A stretch of DNA of 64,000 nt from Mycoplasmopsis iners ATCC 19705 (GTDB lineage Bacteria; Bacillota_I; Bacilli_A; Mycoplasmatales; Metamycoplasmataceae). Below are positions 23,249 through 33,335 of the stretch, piece after piece (the first letter of the stretch is position 1; each line of letters begins with the position of its first letter). Location of the stretch: contig NZ_JNJW01000001.1 in the NCBI RefSeq assembly GCF_000701805.1, positions 107,803 through 171,802 on the forward strand, written 5' to 3'. Under the pieces are notes generated by a model, which did not search any database, had not been told where the DNA came from, and was given only the letters and a program-made list of their open reading frames with translations. A program made the translations under genes and the position numbers.

Positions 23249-25978
23249 ATGGCAAAAAAAGTTAAAAAAGACGAAAACAACGTTAATGTTAAGCAACAAT
23301 TAATTTTGTATTCTCGCATGCATAATTATGAACTTTATGAAGCGTTAGCCTCATCAGATAAGGGAATTCTAACAGAAGAACAAATTGAAAAAAACCGTGA
23401 ACAATTTGGAACTAATAAATTAGCTAAAAAAGGCAAAAACACAATTTGAAAAAGATTGTTTCATGCTTTTATTAACCCTTTTTCTTTAATTTTGATTATT
23501 TTAGCTTTAATTTCAGTTATCACTGACATTATCCTGCCTTTAACTAACAGTGAACAAACGTTTAAACCTGAAGAAGGCTTGCCTACCGTATGTATCATTT
23601 TGATTATGGTTTTAATTAGTGGAATTTTAAACTTTGTGAATGATACAAGAAGTGCTTCGAGTGCTGAAAAATTAGTTAAAATGGTTCAAACAACAACGAG
23701 AGTTCAGAGAAATGGCATATTCTACGAAATTCCGCTTGAAAATGTTGTTGTAGGCGATATTGTAACCTTGGCAGCTGGTGATATTATTCCAGCGGACGTA
23801 AGAATTTTAAGTGCAAAAGACTTGTTCGTTTCACAATCATCATTAACTGGTGAAAGTGATGCGATTGAAAAATTTTCACATAATTCAGCCAATAAAGATA
23901 ATTCAAATATTACTGATGCAACTAATTTGGCTTTTATGGGTTCAAACGTTATTTCGGGTTCAGCTAAAGCAATTGTTGTAGTAACTGGAAATAATACTTA
24001 TTTAGGTCAAATAGCGCAAAAAGTTAATGAAAAACCTGTCAAAACTGATTTTGAAAAAGGGATTAAATCAGTTTCATGATTGCTTATAAGAATAATGTTA
24101 ATTGTTGTCCCGATAGTATTTTTAATAACTGGTTTTAGAGGTAATTTTAAAATTGGTAAAACTTGATTAGATGCTTTGGCATTTGCTATGTCTGTGGCAG
24201 TTGGTTTAACACCGGAAATGTTGCCGATGATTGTTACAAGTACATTAGCAAAAGGCGCAATGTCAATGTCAAAAAAGAAAACAATTGTCAAAAACTTAAA
24301 TTCAATTCAAAATTTTGGCGCAATGGACATTTTTTGTACTGATAAAACAGGTACTTTAACAATGGATCAAGTTGTTTTGGAAAGACACTTAGATGTTAAA
24401 GGTCAAGAAAATTCAAGAGTGTTAATGTATGGTTTTTTAAACAGTTATTATCAAACAGGCTTAAAAAACTTATTAGATATTTCAATAATTGAAAGAACTG
24501 AAGAGTTGTCAGATATTGAAATTGAATTAAGATCTTTAGAAGAAAAATATATTAAAGTAGATGAAATACCTTTTGATTTTCAAAGAAAAAGAATGTCGGT
24601 AGTTGTGGCACCAAAAGAAGATAATAAAACTTCAGAAATGATAACCAAAGGTGCAGTTGAAGAAATTTTAAGCATTTGTAAATATATTGAATATGACAAT
24701 AAAATTTTAGAACTAGACGATTCAATGGCACAAAAAGTGTTAAAGCATGTTGATCGTTTAAACGATGAAGGTATGCGTGTTATAGCAGTTGCTAGAAAAG
24801 ATGCTAGTTATAAAAAAGATAAGTTTAATGTTAATGATGAAGCAGAAATGATTTTAATTGGTTATTTAGCTTTCCTAGATCCGCCAAAAGAATCAACTGC
24901 TTCAGCAATTAAAAACCTCTATGAATTAGGTGTTAATGTCAAAATTTTAACTGGTGATAATGCCAGAGTTACTAGAGCAATTTGTTCTAAAGTGGGCATA
25001 CCCGCTGAAAAAATTATGCTAGGTAAAGACTTATTAGACATGAGTGATGAACAATTAGCAGAAATTGCTAATGATTATGATATTTATGCTAAATTAAGCC
25101 CCGACCAAAAAGCAAGAATTATTAATGCCTTGAGAAGCAAGGGACATGTTGTTGGTTATATGGGTGATGGTATCAATGATGCCCCTGCTATGAAAGTAGC
25201 AGACGTTTCAATTTCAGTTGATACAGCTGTTGATATTGCTAAAGAAACAGCTAATATTATTCTTTTAGAAAAAGACTTGAATGTATTAGCCACAGGTATT
25301 GTAGAAGGCAGAAAAACTTATACTAACATGAATAAATATATCAAAATGACTGTAAGTAGTAATTTTGGTAATATTTTAAGTATTGTTTTTGCCTCGATTC
25401 TTTTACCATTCTTACCAATGCTTGGTATTCAAATCTTATTCCTTAACTTAATTTATGACATTTCTTGTGCTGCTATTCCTTGAGATAAAGTTGATGACAA
25501 ATTTATTAAAGCGCCAAGAAAATGAAATACTAAAAGTATTTTTAAATTTATGATTTGATTTGGTCCAATATCTTCGCTTATTGACATAAGCATTTTCTTA
25601 ATCATGAGATTCTGATTAATTCCAATTGTTTTAAATGTTCCATTTGATCAAGCTCATAGCCAAACTTTCGAAGCTTTATTCCACACAGGTTGATTTGTTT
25701 TATCAATGTGAACTCAAGCCTTAGTAATTCACTTAATTAGAACTGAAAAAATTCCATTTATTCAATCTAGACCATCGTTTATGTTATTTATGTGCACTTT
25801 AGGAGCAATAACAGTTGCTACAATTATTCCTTATGTTCCTGGCATCAACATTGCACTTAAATTACAACCAATGGGCGGGACATATTTCTTGATTCTTTTC
25901 GGTTTACTCGCAATTTATGCAACACTGATTTTAATTGTTAAGAAATTTTTTGTTAAACGTTATAGTGTATTACTTTAA
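23249..25978 (+). CDS. mgtA: Magnesium-transporting P-type ATPase (MgtA family)
   Basis: A 909-aa type IIIB P-type ATPase. It has an actuator TGES motif ([13 protein letters not shown]), the phosphorylation site DKTGTLT with Asp365, and a hinge [18 protein letters not shown]. The membrane segment [14 protein letters not shown] ahead of the DKTG loop is typical of MgtA/MgtB rather than Ca2+ pumps. About ten TM helices are expected; the hydrophobic stretches fit. AAAGGAGGC precedes the ATG. Four UGA-free pieces share a frame, joined by UGA-Trp. It follows dut closely, although the functions are unrelated. Confidence 0.93.
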
Positions 25979-25983
25979 AAATT

Positions 25984-26011
25984 ATGAAGCAAATGATGCT
26001 TCATTTTTTTA
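25984..26011 (+). terminator. Terminator of dut-mgtA
   Basis: TGAAGCA and TGCTTCA flank a short loop and are followed by seven T residues. Confidence 0.85.
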
Positions 26012-26108
26012 TGCAATAAAATTGCTTTAAGTAATTGTCACTGTTACCCAGCATTTATCATGCTAGTTCTAAGATTTCACGCGTTTTTATAATATAATTG
26101 ATAAAACT

Positions 26109-26741
26109 ATGAATACTAATAAGAATCAAGAAAAAAGTAAAATAATTTTTCCGCTGATAGGCTCAATAATCAATGTGCAAGCCTATAAATATAACGGAGA
26201 ACTTTATCGTCAATGAAATGGTGTCAAAGTGTTAAGAAACACAGAACACCACTATGTTTTGTTAATGTACAAAACACAAGTTTCAGAAACTAAAAAGAGA
26301 GATTGAATATATCGTGAACCTGTTATCTGATTCATGCCAAAAAATGAAATGTCTAATGCTTTAATTTTGCTTAAAGCAAAAAATAATTACATTTATGTTA
26401 ATATTTCATCAAAACCAATTTATGAAGATAATACAATCAAGTTTGTCGACTATGACATTGATGTAAAAAAATACCCTGGCAAACCACTGGCAATTGTTGA
26501 CCAAGATGAATTTAAAGAAAATTCTATTTTGTACAATTACCCACCAAAATTAATGAAGCAAATTGAACAATCATTGGATGATGTTGTTCATAAAAATATT
26601 AATAATGAATATTACAACAACCCAACAATTGTTGATTACTATATAAATTTAGCTAAAAAAGATCATTCAATCAAAGCAGACTTTAGACAAAAGAAGAATA
26701 GATATAATAGAAGAACAATAAAAGGCTATGGAACTAATTAA
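26109..26741 (+). CDS. DUF402 family protein (possible nucleoside tri/diphosphatase)
   Basis: A 210-aa protein with the DUF402/NtdP layout. N-terminal residues GSIINVQAYKYNGELYRQWNG contain the RxW-type motif, and IKFVDYDIDVKKYPGK plus LAIVDQDEFKEN form the conserved acidic core that binds metal in characterised family members. The C-terminus is a basic helical tail ending GYGTN. There is no Shine-Dalgarno; TATAAT overlapping repeats (26088-26098) end 10 nt before the ATG. Phosphatase activity is inferred from the family. Confidence 0.72.
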
Positions 26742-26762
26742 ATTAGTTAATAGCTTTTTTAT
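26722..26762 (+). terminator. Terminator overlapping the DUF402 gene end
   Basis: The stem AGGCTAT...AACTAAT / ATTAGTT...ATAGCT contains the stop codon in its loop region and ends in six T residues. Confidence 0.75.
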
Positions 26763-26791
26763 TTTCTTGTTTCTAGACAATAATTTTAAGT

Positions 26792-26797
26792 TATAAT
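26792..26797 (+). promoter_or_regulatory. -10 box of tRNA-Leu
   Basis: TATAAT 9 nt upstream of the mature tRNA 5' end. Confidence 0.6.
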
Positions 26798-26806
26798 AAT
26801 AAATAT

Positions 26807-26890
26807 GCCCAAGTGGTGGAATGGTAGACACCGTAGACTCAAAATCTACTGCAGCAATGCGTGCAGGTTCAAGTCCTGTCTTGGGTACCA
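26807..26890 (+). tRNA. tRNA-Leu(CAA)
   Basis: The 84-nt cloverleaf has a 7-bp acceptor stem GCCCAAG/CTTGGGT, anticodon stem GTAGA/TCTAC with loop CTCAAAA (anticodon CAA, reads UUG), a long variable arm TGCAGCAATGCGTGCA typical of leucine tRNA, T-arm GGTTCAAGTCC and an encoded CCA end. It is an obvious target for island insertion: the accessory region starts just after it. Confidence 0.96.
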
Positions 26891-26954
26891 TATCACATTG
26901 GCCGACACAACGTAAGTTGTGTTTTTTTATTGCATAATTATTTACTTATCAATT

Positions 26955-27233
26955 AAATTTATTTCATCTAAATATCTTAATGTAGTTACAAAAAACAATG
27001 GAAATGCATCTATAGGCAGGGTCTGAAATTCATTAGATAATAGGTAAATTGAATATTTCTTTTCAAACATCAAATCTGATTGTTTAAACTTTGCGAATTA
27101 CAAAACAATTTGCTTTTATAAACTCAAAAACATTATTAAAGATTACATTGAATGATATAACAATGAAAGATTTCAATCTGTGTTAAATTGAAAAGCACCT
27201 CAACAATATTGAGATGCTTTGAGTTTTTTATAA
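26955..27233 (+). pseudogene. IS3-type transposase remnant (C-terminal part)
   Basis: The last ~90 codons of a DDE transposase. SIGRVWNSLDN is followed by an in-frame TAA (TAATAGG-TAA), then IEYFFSNIKSDCLNFANYKTICF, KNIIKDYIEWYNNERFQSVLNW and APQQYW. It is nearly collinear with the intact 3' end of the transposase at 63676-64000 (opposite strand), so both belong to one IS family (IS3/IS150 group). The 5' part is missing and one nonsense codon is present. Confidence 0.88.
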
Positions 27234-27371
27234 ATTGCCTATAAAACTTGTTCTAGTTTAATTTTTCTTGTTCTTATAAAATTCAGCAATTTAGTTGTAG
27301 TAATCTAGAATCTGATTTAACCTAAAACATGCAGAATATAGTGGCAGAGTAATAAAAGGTTTTGATTATGT
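27234..27371. mobile_element. IS right end and non-coding spacer upstream of hsdM
   Basis: Just past the transposase stop lies CTTGTTCTAGTTTA (about 27247-27260), the same terminal inverted repeat as CTTGTCCTAGTTTA elsewhere in the window. Beyond it, no ORF is seen up to the hsdM promoter. Confidence 0.6.
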
Positions 27372-27377
27372 TATAAT
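27372..27377 (+). promoter_or_regulatory. -10 box of hsdM
   Basis: TATAAT 38 nt before the hsdM ATG. With no other promoter seen before 29411, this would also drive whichever hsdS 5' half faces forward. Confidence 0.55.
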
Positions 27378-27415
27378 TAAATAATTAAAAATATTGAAGG
27401 AATTTAAGGATAAGT

Positions 27416-28894
27416 ATGTCACAAATAATTGATGAAAATGTTTTATGAAAAGCAGCAGAAAAACTAAGAGACAAATGTGATCCTGCTGATTATAAAAATG
27501 TTGTATTGGGTTTAGTCTTTTTAAAATATGTTAGTGATAAGTACATTGCTAAATATAATGAGCTAAAAAAAGTTGGTGATGGTAGAGAAAATGATGAAGA
27601 CTATTACATTCAAGATCATGTATTTTTAGTACCTGAAAATGCTTTATGAACCAATATAGCAAGTCACTCTAAACAAAGTGATTTAGGTCAAGTAATTGAC
27701 GATGCCTTCATCGAACTTGAGAAACACAATAATCAACTAAAAGGAATTCTTCCTAAAACTTATTCTAAGAGTGATCTAGATAAATCTGCTTTAGGAGACT
27801 TAGTAGACTTTTTCACTAATAATTTAAATATGGAAGATGCTGATGGTGATTTCTTCGGCCAAGTTTATGAGTACTATGTAGGTGCTTTTGCTAAGTATAT
27901 ACCAACAAAAGGTGGAGAATTTTTCACTCCAAAATCTGTTGTTGAATTAATGGTTGATATTTTAGAGCCTTATAGTGGGAAAGTTTTTGACCCATGTTGT
28001 GGAAGTGGTGGTATGTTTGTTCAATGTTCTAAGTTTGTTAAAGAACATCAAGGTAACGTTGACAACATCTCGATTTATGGTCAAGAATCAAACCCTGGAA
28101 CTTGAAAAATGGCTAAAATGAATTTAGCTATTAGAGGACTTGAAGGAAATTTAGGTGAAAAAAGTGATGATTCTTTTACAGGTGATTTACATAAGTCTTT
28201 AAGGGCAAATTACATCATTGCTAATCCGCCATACAATTTAAAAGATTATTGAAAACCATCTCTTGAAGGTGATCCTAGATGAGTATTTGGAAAACCAGAC
28301 ATGAAGAATGCTAACTATGCGTGACTTTCATTAATGTATTCAAAATTGGCACCTAATGGTAAAGCAGCAATATTGATGCCAAACGGAGCTACAACAAGTA
28401 ATACTAAAGATGATTACAAAATTAGAAAGGCTATGATTGAATCAGGTAAGGTTGAAGCAATTCTAGCATTGCCTAATAAATTATTTTCAAATGTTAGCAT
28501 TTCAGTTCAATGTTGAATCTTAAATAAAGGAAAAACTAACACCGATGTTTTATTTGTAAATGCAGATAACTTAGGGAAATTAGTCTCAAGAAAAATAAGA
28601 GTCCTTGAACAAGAAGATGTAGACAAAGTTGTTAAAGCTTATCGTGATTTTAGAGAAGGTACTCTTATAGATATACCAGGTTTTTGTAAGAGAGCTACAT
28701 TAGAAGAAATCAAAGAAAAAGATTTCTCTTTAAATCCTGGAAGATACATTGGAACAGATGATTCTAACAAATTATCTTCAAAAGAAATTCAGCAAGAATT
28801 AGAAAAGACTACTATTGAATTATTAGAATTAATGAAACAAAGTAAAGAACTAGAAGATAAGGTTAAAGAGATATTAATGGAAGAATTAAAATAA
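27416..28894 (+). CDS. hsdM: Type I restriction-modification methyltransferase subunit HsdM
   Basis: A 492-aa N6-adenine methyltransferase subunit. The N-terminal helical domain ([29 protein letters not shown]) contacts HsdS. The SAM motif is VFDPCCGSGGMFVQ and the catalytic motif ANPPYNLKDYW (NPPY/F). The ribosome-binding site AAGGATAAGT precedes the ATG. The last 32 nt overlap, tail to tail, the end of a silent hsdS half gene on the other strand, and an inversion site begins directly after the stop codon. Confidence 0.96.
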
Positions 28895-29381
28895 TGTTAA
28901 CTATGTGTTGTTGCTTTGATGGCTCCAATATAGGAATATTTAGTTCACCATACATTATTGCATTTAAATTTGATCGTGTACTTCCTGTAAATAGCGATTT
29001 CACTTGCTTTCAATATGAATTTGATTGACAATAATAACCGACATAACGTGGATTTATTTTGCTAGAATCGATAGAAAACCTAATTAAGTAGCCTGCATAA
29101 ACTATTTTATCCGGACTTCCATTGTGAAAATAATTTCTGCCGGTACTATTACCGGTTCTAGCAAAAACTATGTCATTTTCATTTAAAAAGTAGTTTTTAT
29201 ATTTTGGATATTCATCCACATTTATACATGCAGGCAACGGTATATTAATTCTTGAGTCATCTGATATATCAGTGATTCTGAGGTATTGTGGCAATGATGG
29301 TTCATATTTGTATGCTGAGGCACCGATTCCATACGAACCTTTATTACCTATTGATATATCTTTTAACTTTACTGTATTCAT
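28863..29381 (-). CDS. hsdS: hsdS 5' half gene A (silent, inverted)
   Basis: A 172-codon minus-strand ORF that encodes the N-terminal target-recognition domain of a specificity subunit. It runs from MNTVKLKDISIGNKGSYGIG to the conserved junction KQQHIVN, then reads a few meaningless codons (IILILPLISL) into the hsdM 3' end. It has its own AGGAG 6 nt before the ATG at 29381 but no promoter. Inversion between the sites at 28895 and 29861 would place it downstream of hsdM, joined to a 3' half. Confidence 0.85.
28895..28913 (-). repeat. hsdS inversion site S1 (minus orientation, partial)
   Basis: On the minus strand CAACAACACATAGTTAACA, matching S2 over its left part; the right arm (CTATAG) is replaced by ATTATTTTAA at the hsdM end. 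Confidence 0.7.
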
Positions 29382-29410
29382 ATAAAACTCCTAGAAATGA
29401 GGTATTAGTA
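29382..29410. promoter_or_regulatory. 29-bp bidirectional translation-start spacer between hsdS halves A and B
   Basis: It carries a Shine-Dalgarno for each strand: AGGAG toward 29381 on the minus strand and GAGGT toward 29411 on the plus strand. There is no room for two promoters, so expression should depend on read-through from hsdM. Confidence 0.6.
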
Positions 29411-30511
29411 ATGAAATTGAAAAATATGGTAAATATCATCAATGGTTCGACCCCAAGTACTTCTAATCCTGAATTTTGGGGTGGTGATATAAAGTGAATA
29501 ACACCAAAGGACATGTCTTCGATAAAGACTAGATATATTTCTTATGGTAATAGAAATATAACAGAATTAGGATATAACAGTTGTTCTACTACTTTAGTTC
29601 CTAAAGGAACTGTTCTTTTAACTTCAAGAGCTCCGATTGGATATGTTGCAATAGCAGACAACTCACTATGTACAAATCAAGGGTTTAAATCAATGATTTG
29701 TAATGAAAATCTAGTTAAACCTATGTATTTATATTATTGGTTACTTAAGAATAGAGAATATTTAGTTTCAATTGCCGGAGGTTCGACATTCAAAGAGCTG
29801 TCTAAAGAACAACTTGAAAATGTAGATATCGAATTACCAAACTTAGAAATTCAACAACACATAGTTAACACTATAGGAACAGTTGATAATTTGATTGAAA
29901 AGACTTTAGAAATTTTAAATTCAATCAAGAAATTAAGAAGATTACTTTATAAGCATTTTTCTTTAAATTCAATCAGTACAGTCCCATTCAAAGAAATAGT
30001 GACTTTTGAAAATGGTGCTCAGCCTCCGAAATCAGAGCATATCTATGAATAAAAAGAAGGTTATGTTAGATTTATTCAAAATAGAGATTATGATTCGGAC
30101 AATCATAAAACATATATACCTATTTCAAAACGAAATCATTTATGTAATAAGTATGACATTATGATAGATAAATATGGTGACGCTGGTGCTGTAAGGTACG
30201 GTTTAGAGGGTGCGTATAATGTTGCATTATTAAAAGTAATTCCGAATAATGAATTAATTAAAGAATATGTTAGAGATTTCCTTATGCAAGATGAAGTAAA
30301 AAATATTTTATACAACTCTTCTCAGGCATCAACAAGACCATCCTTAAACGATGATACGTTTTTAGGGTTAACAATGCCTCTATTAAATGAAAATGAAATC
30401 AAAACATATAACAAGATTGCAGTTATTCTTTTAAATTTAGAAATAGGCTATAAAGAAAAAATTTTAAAATTAAAGTCTATTAAAGAAAAATTACTTTTAA
30501 AATATTTCTAG
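29411..30511 (+). pseudogene. hsdS: hsdS gene B, two-domain specificity subunit with in-frame TAA
   Basis: A 367-codon frame with complete HsdS architecture: TRD1 (KLKNMVNIINGSTPSTSNPE...WITPKDMSS), central conserved helices (IQQHIVNTIGTVDNLIEKTLEILNSIKKLRRLLYKHF), TRD2, and the distal repeat helix KLKSIKEKLLLKYF. Codon 214 (30050-30052) is TAA, just after EHIYE; the same frame then resumes KEGYVRFIQNRDYD and stays open to 30511. The product would be a 213-aa one-domain subunit unless the second half is exchanged by recombination. Both TGG and TGA encode Trp here. Confidence 0.88.
29852..29878 (+). repeat. hsdS inversion site S2 (plus orientation)
   Basis: Contains the full 16-bp core ATAGTTAACACTATAG at 29861-29876, in the codons for HIVNTIG between TRD1 and the central helices. 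Confidence 0.82.
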
Positions 30512-30530
30512 ATAGTTAACACTATAGGAA
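30512..30530 (+). repeat. hsdS inversion site S3 (plus orientation)
   Basis: The core ATAGTTAACACTATAG (30512-30527) starts at the base after the TAG stop of hsdS B and begins the next half gene in frame. Confidence 0.8.
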
Positions 30531-31171
30531 GTATCGATGATCTTATCGAAAATTATGAAAATCAGATATCAAAAATATTAAACATAATTAGTATGTCGTT
30601 ATCTGATAAAAGTCTCATTCCTCTTGAATATTACTCGCCTAAAATTATTAAATCAGGTATAAAAAAATATAATAATACCAAGAATTATTTGGACACATCG
30701 TCCGTAGAAGGTATTAACAATATTTTACAATTTGATTCATTTAACTTTGAGGACAGACCATCTAGAGCAAACATGCAACCAGTGGTTGATTCAATATGAT
30801 TCGCCAAGATGAAAGACTCAAAAAAGGTAATTATAGTGACAGAAAAAGATGATGATTTACTTAATGATTATATATTTTCAACAGGATATTTAGGAGTCGA
30901 AACTACAAACAAATTACCACTATCATTTCTAACAGGTATTATTTTATCCCCGAACTTTTTTGTTCAAAGAGACCTTAACTCTATAGGTACAACCATGGCT
31001 GGGATTAATAATGAAACATTTAATAAAATTCTTGTCCCTAAACTATCTGATGAAGAGATAAATAGTTTCAATAACGAGTTTAGCCCTTTAGTTATTCATT
31101 TAACTTCTTATAGAAGAAAAATAAAGAAGCTTAAAGAATTGAAGAATCTATTATTGAATAAATATTTCTAG
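30512..31171 (+). CDS. hsdS: hsdS 3' half gene C (silent cassette)
   Basis: A 220-codon frame without its own start. It begins at the recombination core (IVNTIGSIDDLIENYENQ), continues through a distinct TRD (FDSFNFEDRPSRANMQP, IGTTMAGINNETFNKILVP) and ends with KLKELKNLLLNKYF, the standard distal helix. No internal stop apart from a UGA-Trp at 30800. It could replace the damaged 3' half of gene B after two inversions. Confidence 0.82.
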
Positions 31172-31207
31172 ATTTTAGTACCTTCCATAAATAGGAGGTA
31201 TTACAAT

Positions 31208-32008
31208 TTGAAAGAATTTATTTCGTTTTTACAACATCAAAATTTAACAAAAAATACTATTGATGCTTATGTTATTGCAGTTAAACAGTTTAGTGCAGAA
31301 TTTAGTGAAATAACAAAGCAAAATTTATTAGCTTTTAAATCAATATTAGTCGATAAGTATAAGGGTAAAACTATTAATTTGAGAATTCAAGGAATCAACA
31401 AATATCTGGAATTTTTAAAGAAAGAAAAATTAAAACTAAAATACATAAAAATTCAACAAAAAAGTTTTTTAGAAAATGTTATCAGCGATGCAGATTACGA
31501 GTTCTTTAAAAACAAATTGCTCAAAGACAAAAATTATGAGTGGTATTTTATTGTTAGATTTTTAGGAGCAACTGGTGCCAGAATTTCTGAGCTTATTCAA
31601 TTCAAATATGAGCATTTAATAAGGGGTTATATAGATCTTTACACAAAAAGTGGCAAAATAAGAAGAATATTCATACCCGTTAGATTAAGAAAAAAAGCGA
31701 TAGAATATTATGATTCTATCACTAGAACACAGGGTTATCTATTTCTTAATAAAGATGGTAATCAAATATCAACCAGAGGTATAGCTCATCAATTAAAATC
31801 ACTAGCAAGAAAATATAATATGAATCTAAATGTAGTTTACCCACACTCTTTTAGGCATCGATTCGCAAAAAACTTTTTAGAAAAATGCAAAGATATTGCA
31901 TTACTAGCCGATTTAATGGGTCACGAATCTATAGAAACTACTAGAATTTATTTGAGAAAAACAAGCGAAGAGCAACAGGAAATAGTTGACAAAATAATTA
32001 ATTGGTAA
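31208..32008 (+). CDS. Tyrosine recombinase of the hsdS shuffling system
   Basis: A 266-aa XerC/D-like integrase. The N-terminal SAM-like core-binding domain is LKEFISFLQHQNLTKNTIDAYV. Catalytic residues: Arg in GATGARISELIQF, Lys in TKSGKIRRIFIPV, HxxR in HSFRHRFAKNFL, His in LMGHESIETTRIYL, and the Tyr nucleophile in the same motif. It starts at TTG 31208, 9 nt after AGGAGG. It sits between inverted pairs of 3' half genes and its 3' end overlaps cassette E by 11 nt. It is similar in role to recombinases of Mycoplasma pulmonis hsd loci. TGG is used for tryptophan (YEWYF). Confidence 0.92.
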   Translation: MKEFISFLQHQNLTKNTIDAYVIAVKQFSAEFSEITKQNLLAFKSILVDKYKGKTINLRIQGINKYLEFLKKEKLKLKYIKIQQKSFLENVISDADYEFFKNKLLKDKNYEWYFIVRFLGATGARISELIQFKYEHLIRGYIDLYTKSGKIRRIFIPVRLRKKAIEYYDSITRTQGYLFLNKDGNQISTRGIAHQLKSLARKYNMNLNVVYPHSFRHRFAKNFLEKCKDIALLADLMGHESIETTRIYLRKTSEEQQEIVDKIINW

Positions 32009-32630
32009 AATATTTATTAAGCAGTATAGATTTAATATCTAGACATTTAGATTTTAACATTTTCGCTTTAACCAATAATTTATAAATATAATTGAAAAAA
32101 TTAATTTCATCAGTGGTAGGTTCACAAGCTAATAGCATTGGTATTGCCTTGGAAGCATGCAAAATTGTTGTGCCTTGCGAATTATCTTTGATAATAGACT
32201 GATTTAAATCGCTTAATAGTTCAAAGAAAGCAAAACCTTTATTTTCAGATATTACTTTATATATTCCTGATGAGTAAGCACCTGATAAACCAACATTCAC
32301 CCTTCCAGGAGCGCCGTCAAATGCTATTAAAGTATCATCTGAGTTACATGTTTTTAGGTTTTGCGCTTTTTTTATATAAAAATTTTTTAATGAATCTAAA
32401 TCACCGACTCTTAAGTACGGAATAAGACCGTCTCTATTTTGAGATTTTTCTATATAGTTGCTAGAACCAACCTCTATTCCTTTGTCAAATATCCCATATT
32501 TAGAGAGGGGAACGCGATTTCTAATAGAATTCAAGGAGTTTATTTTTCTTAATCCAATAGATTTAATTTTAGTATCGATTAACTAATAATTTTCAATGAG
32601 TTCATCGATACTTTCTATAGTGTTAACTAT
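31998..32630 (-). pseudogene. hsdS: hsdS 3' half gene E (silent, TAG near its start)
   Basis: A 211-codon frame that begins at core S4 (IVNTIESIDELIENY), then TAG at 32583-32585, then reads LIDTKIKSIG, a TRD with KYGIFDKGIEVGSSNYIEKS and YLRVGDLDSLKNF, and ends DIKSILLNKYFTN. Because the stop comes 16 codons into the cassette, recruiting it would truncate HsdS. It converges on the recombinase gene. Confidence 0.8.
32615..32630 (-). repeat. hsdS inversion site S4 (minus orientation)
   Basis: CTATAGTGTTAACTAT on the plus strand, the exact reverse complement of the 16-bp core. It directly abuts the TAG stop of cassette D. Confidence 0.82.
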
Positions 32631-33278
32631 CTAGAAATATTTTGAAAGAAGATGTTTCTTCAAATTTGTTAATTTTCTAATATTCATTCTATTTTTTAGA
32701 ATTGCATCAAATATATAATCATATTTTTTAAAATAGTTAACGTCATTTTCGCCGAACGGAACTTTAATGTTTAAAAAATCTGAAATACTTAAGTTTGGTT
32801 GTGCACTACCGCGACCTAAACTAGAAATATTTTCCTTATCCATTAGTAAATAGGTATATATTAAAGCTTTCGATTCACAAGTAATCTTTATAATTCTTTG
32901 ATTTAAATAACAATCTTCAGAATCAACAATACCTGTTCTACCTACGTACCCAGTCATAGTCAGTAAGATATCCCCAATTTCTAATTTAAATTTTTCATAT
33001 TCTGGCTTCATACTAAAATAAGTAATATTATCAAGATTAAATCCAGAGTCTCCTATGTTTTTAATTGTAATTAATTTTCATGATGGAAGATTTGTATAAT
33101 CCTTACTTTTAAATGTTCCACCAACAAAATATTTAATTACATCACCTAATTTGTTTACACTACTTTTATGATTAAAATAAATTTGATAAATATATTTTAG
33201 TAATTTTTCAAACAATATAATTTTTTGATTAGTTTTTTCAATCAAATCATCTATGCTTCCTATAGTGTTAACTATGTG
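32631..33278 (-). CDS. hsdS: hsdS 3' half gene D (silent cassette)
   Basis: A 216-codon frame starting HIVNTIGSIDDLIEKTNQKI at core S5 and ending KLTNLKKHLLSKYF. The TRD includes KLGDVIKYFVGGTFKSKDYT and RTGIVDSEDCYLNQRIIKI. One UGA-Trp and no stop, so it is a complete, usable 3' half. It lies next to hsdR in the opposite orientation. Confidence 0.83.
33260..33278 (-). repeat. hsdS inversion site S5 (minus orientation)
   Basis: Plus-strand CTATAGTGTTAACTATGTG, the reverse complement of the core plus the CAC that is also present in S2. Confidence 0.82.
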
Positions 33279-33310
33279 TATTAATGTTGAGAAAAATAAC
33301 TGCTTTTTTA

Positions 33311-33316
33311 TATAAT
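33311..33316 (+). promoter_or_regulatory. -10 box of hsdR
   Basis: TATAAT 19 nt before the hsdR ATG; GAGGT serves as the ribosome-binding site. hsdR thus has its own promoter outside the invertible region. Confidence 0.55.
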
Positions 33317-33335
33317 AATTTTGAGGTAAAATCTT

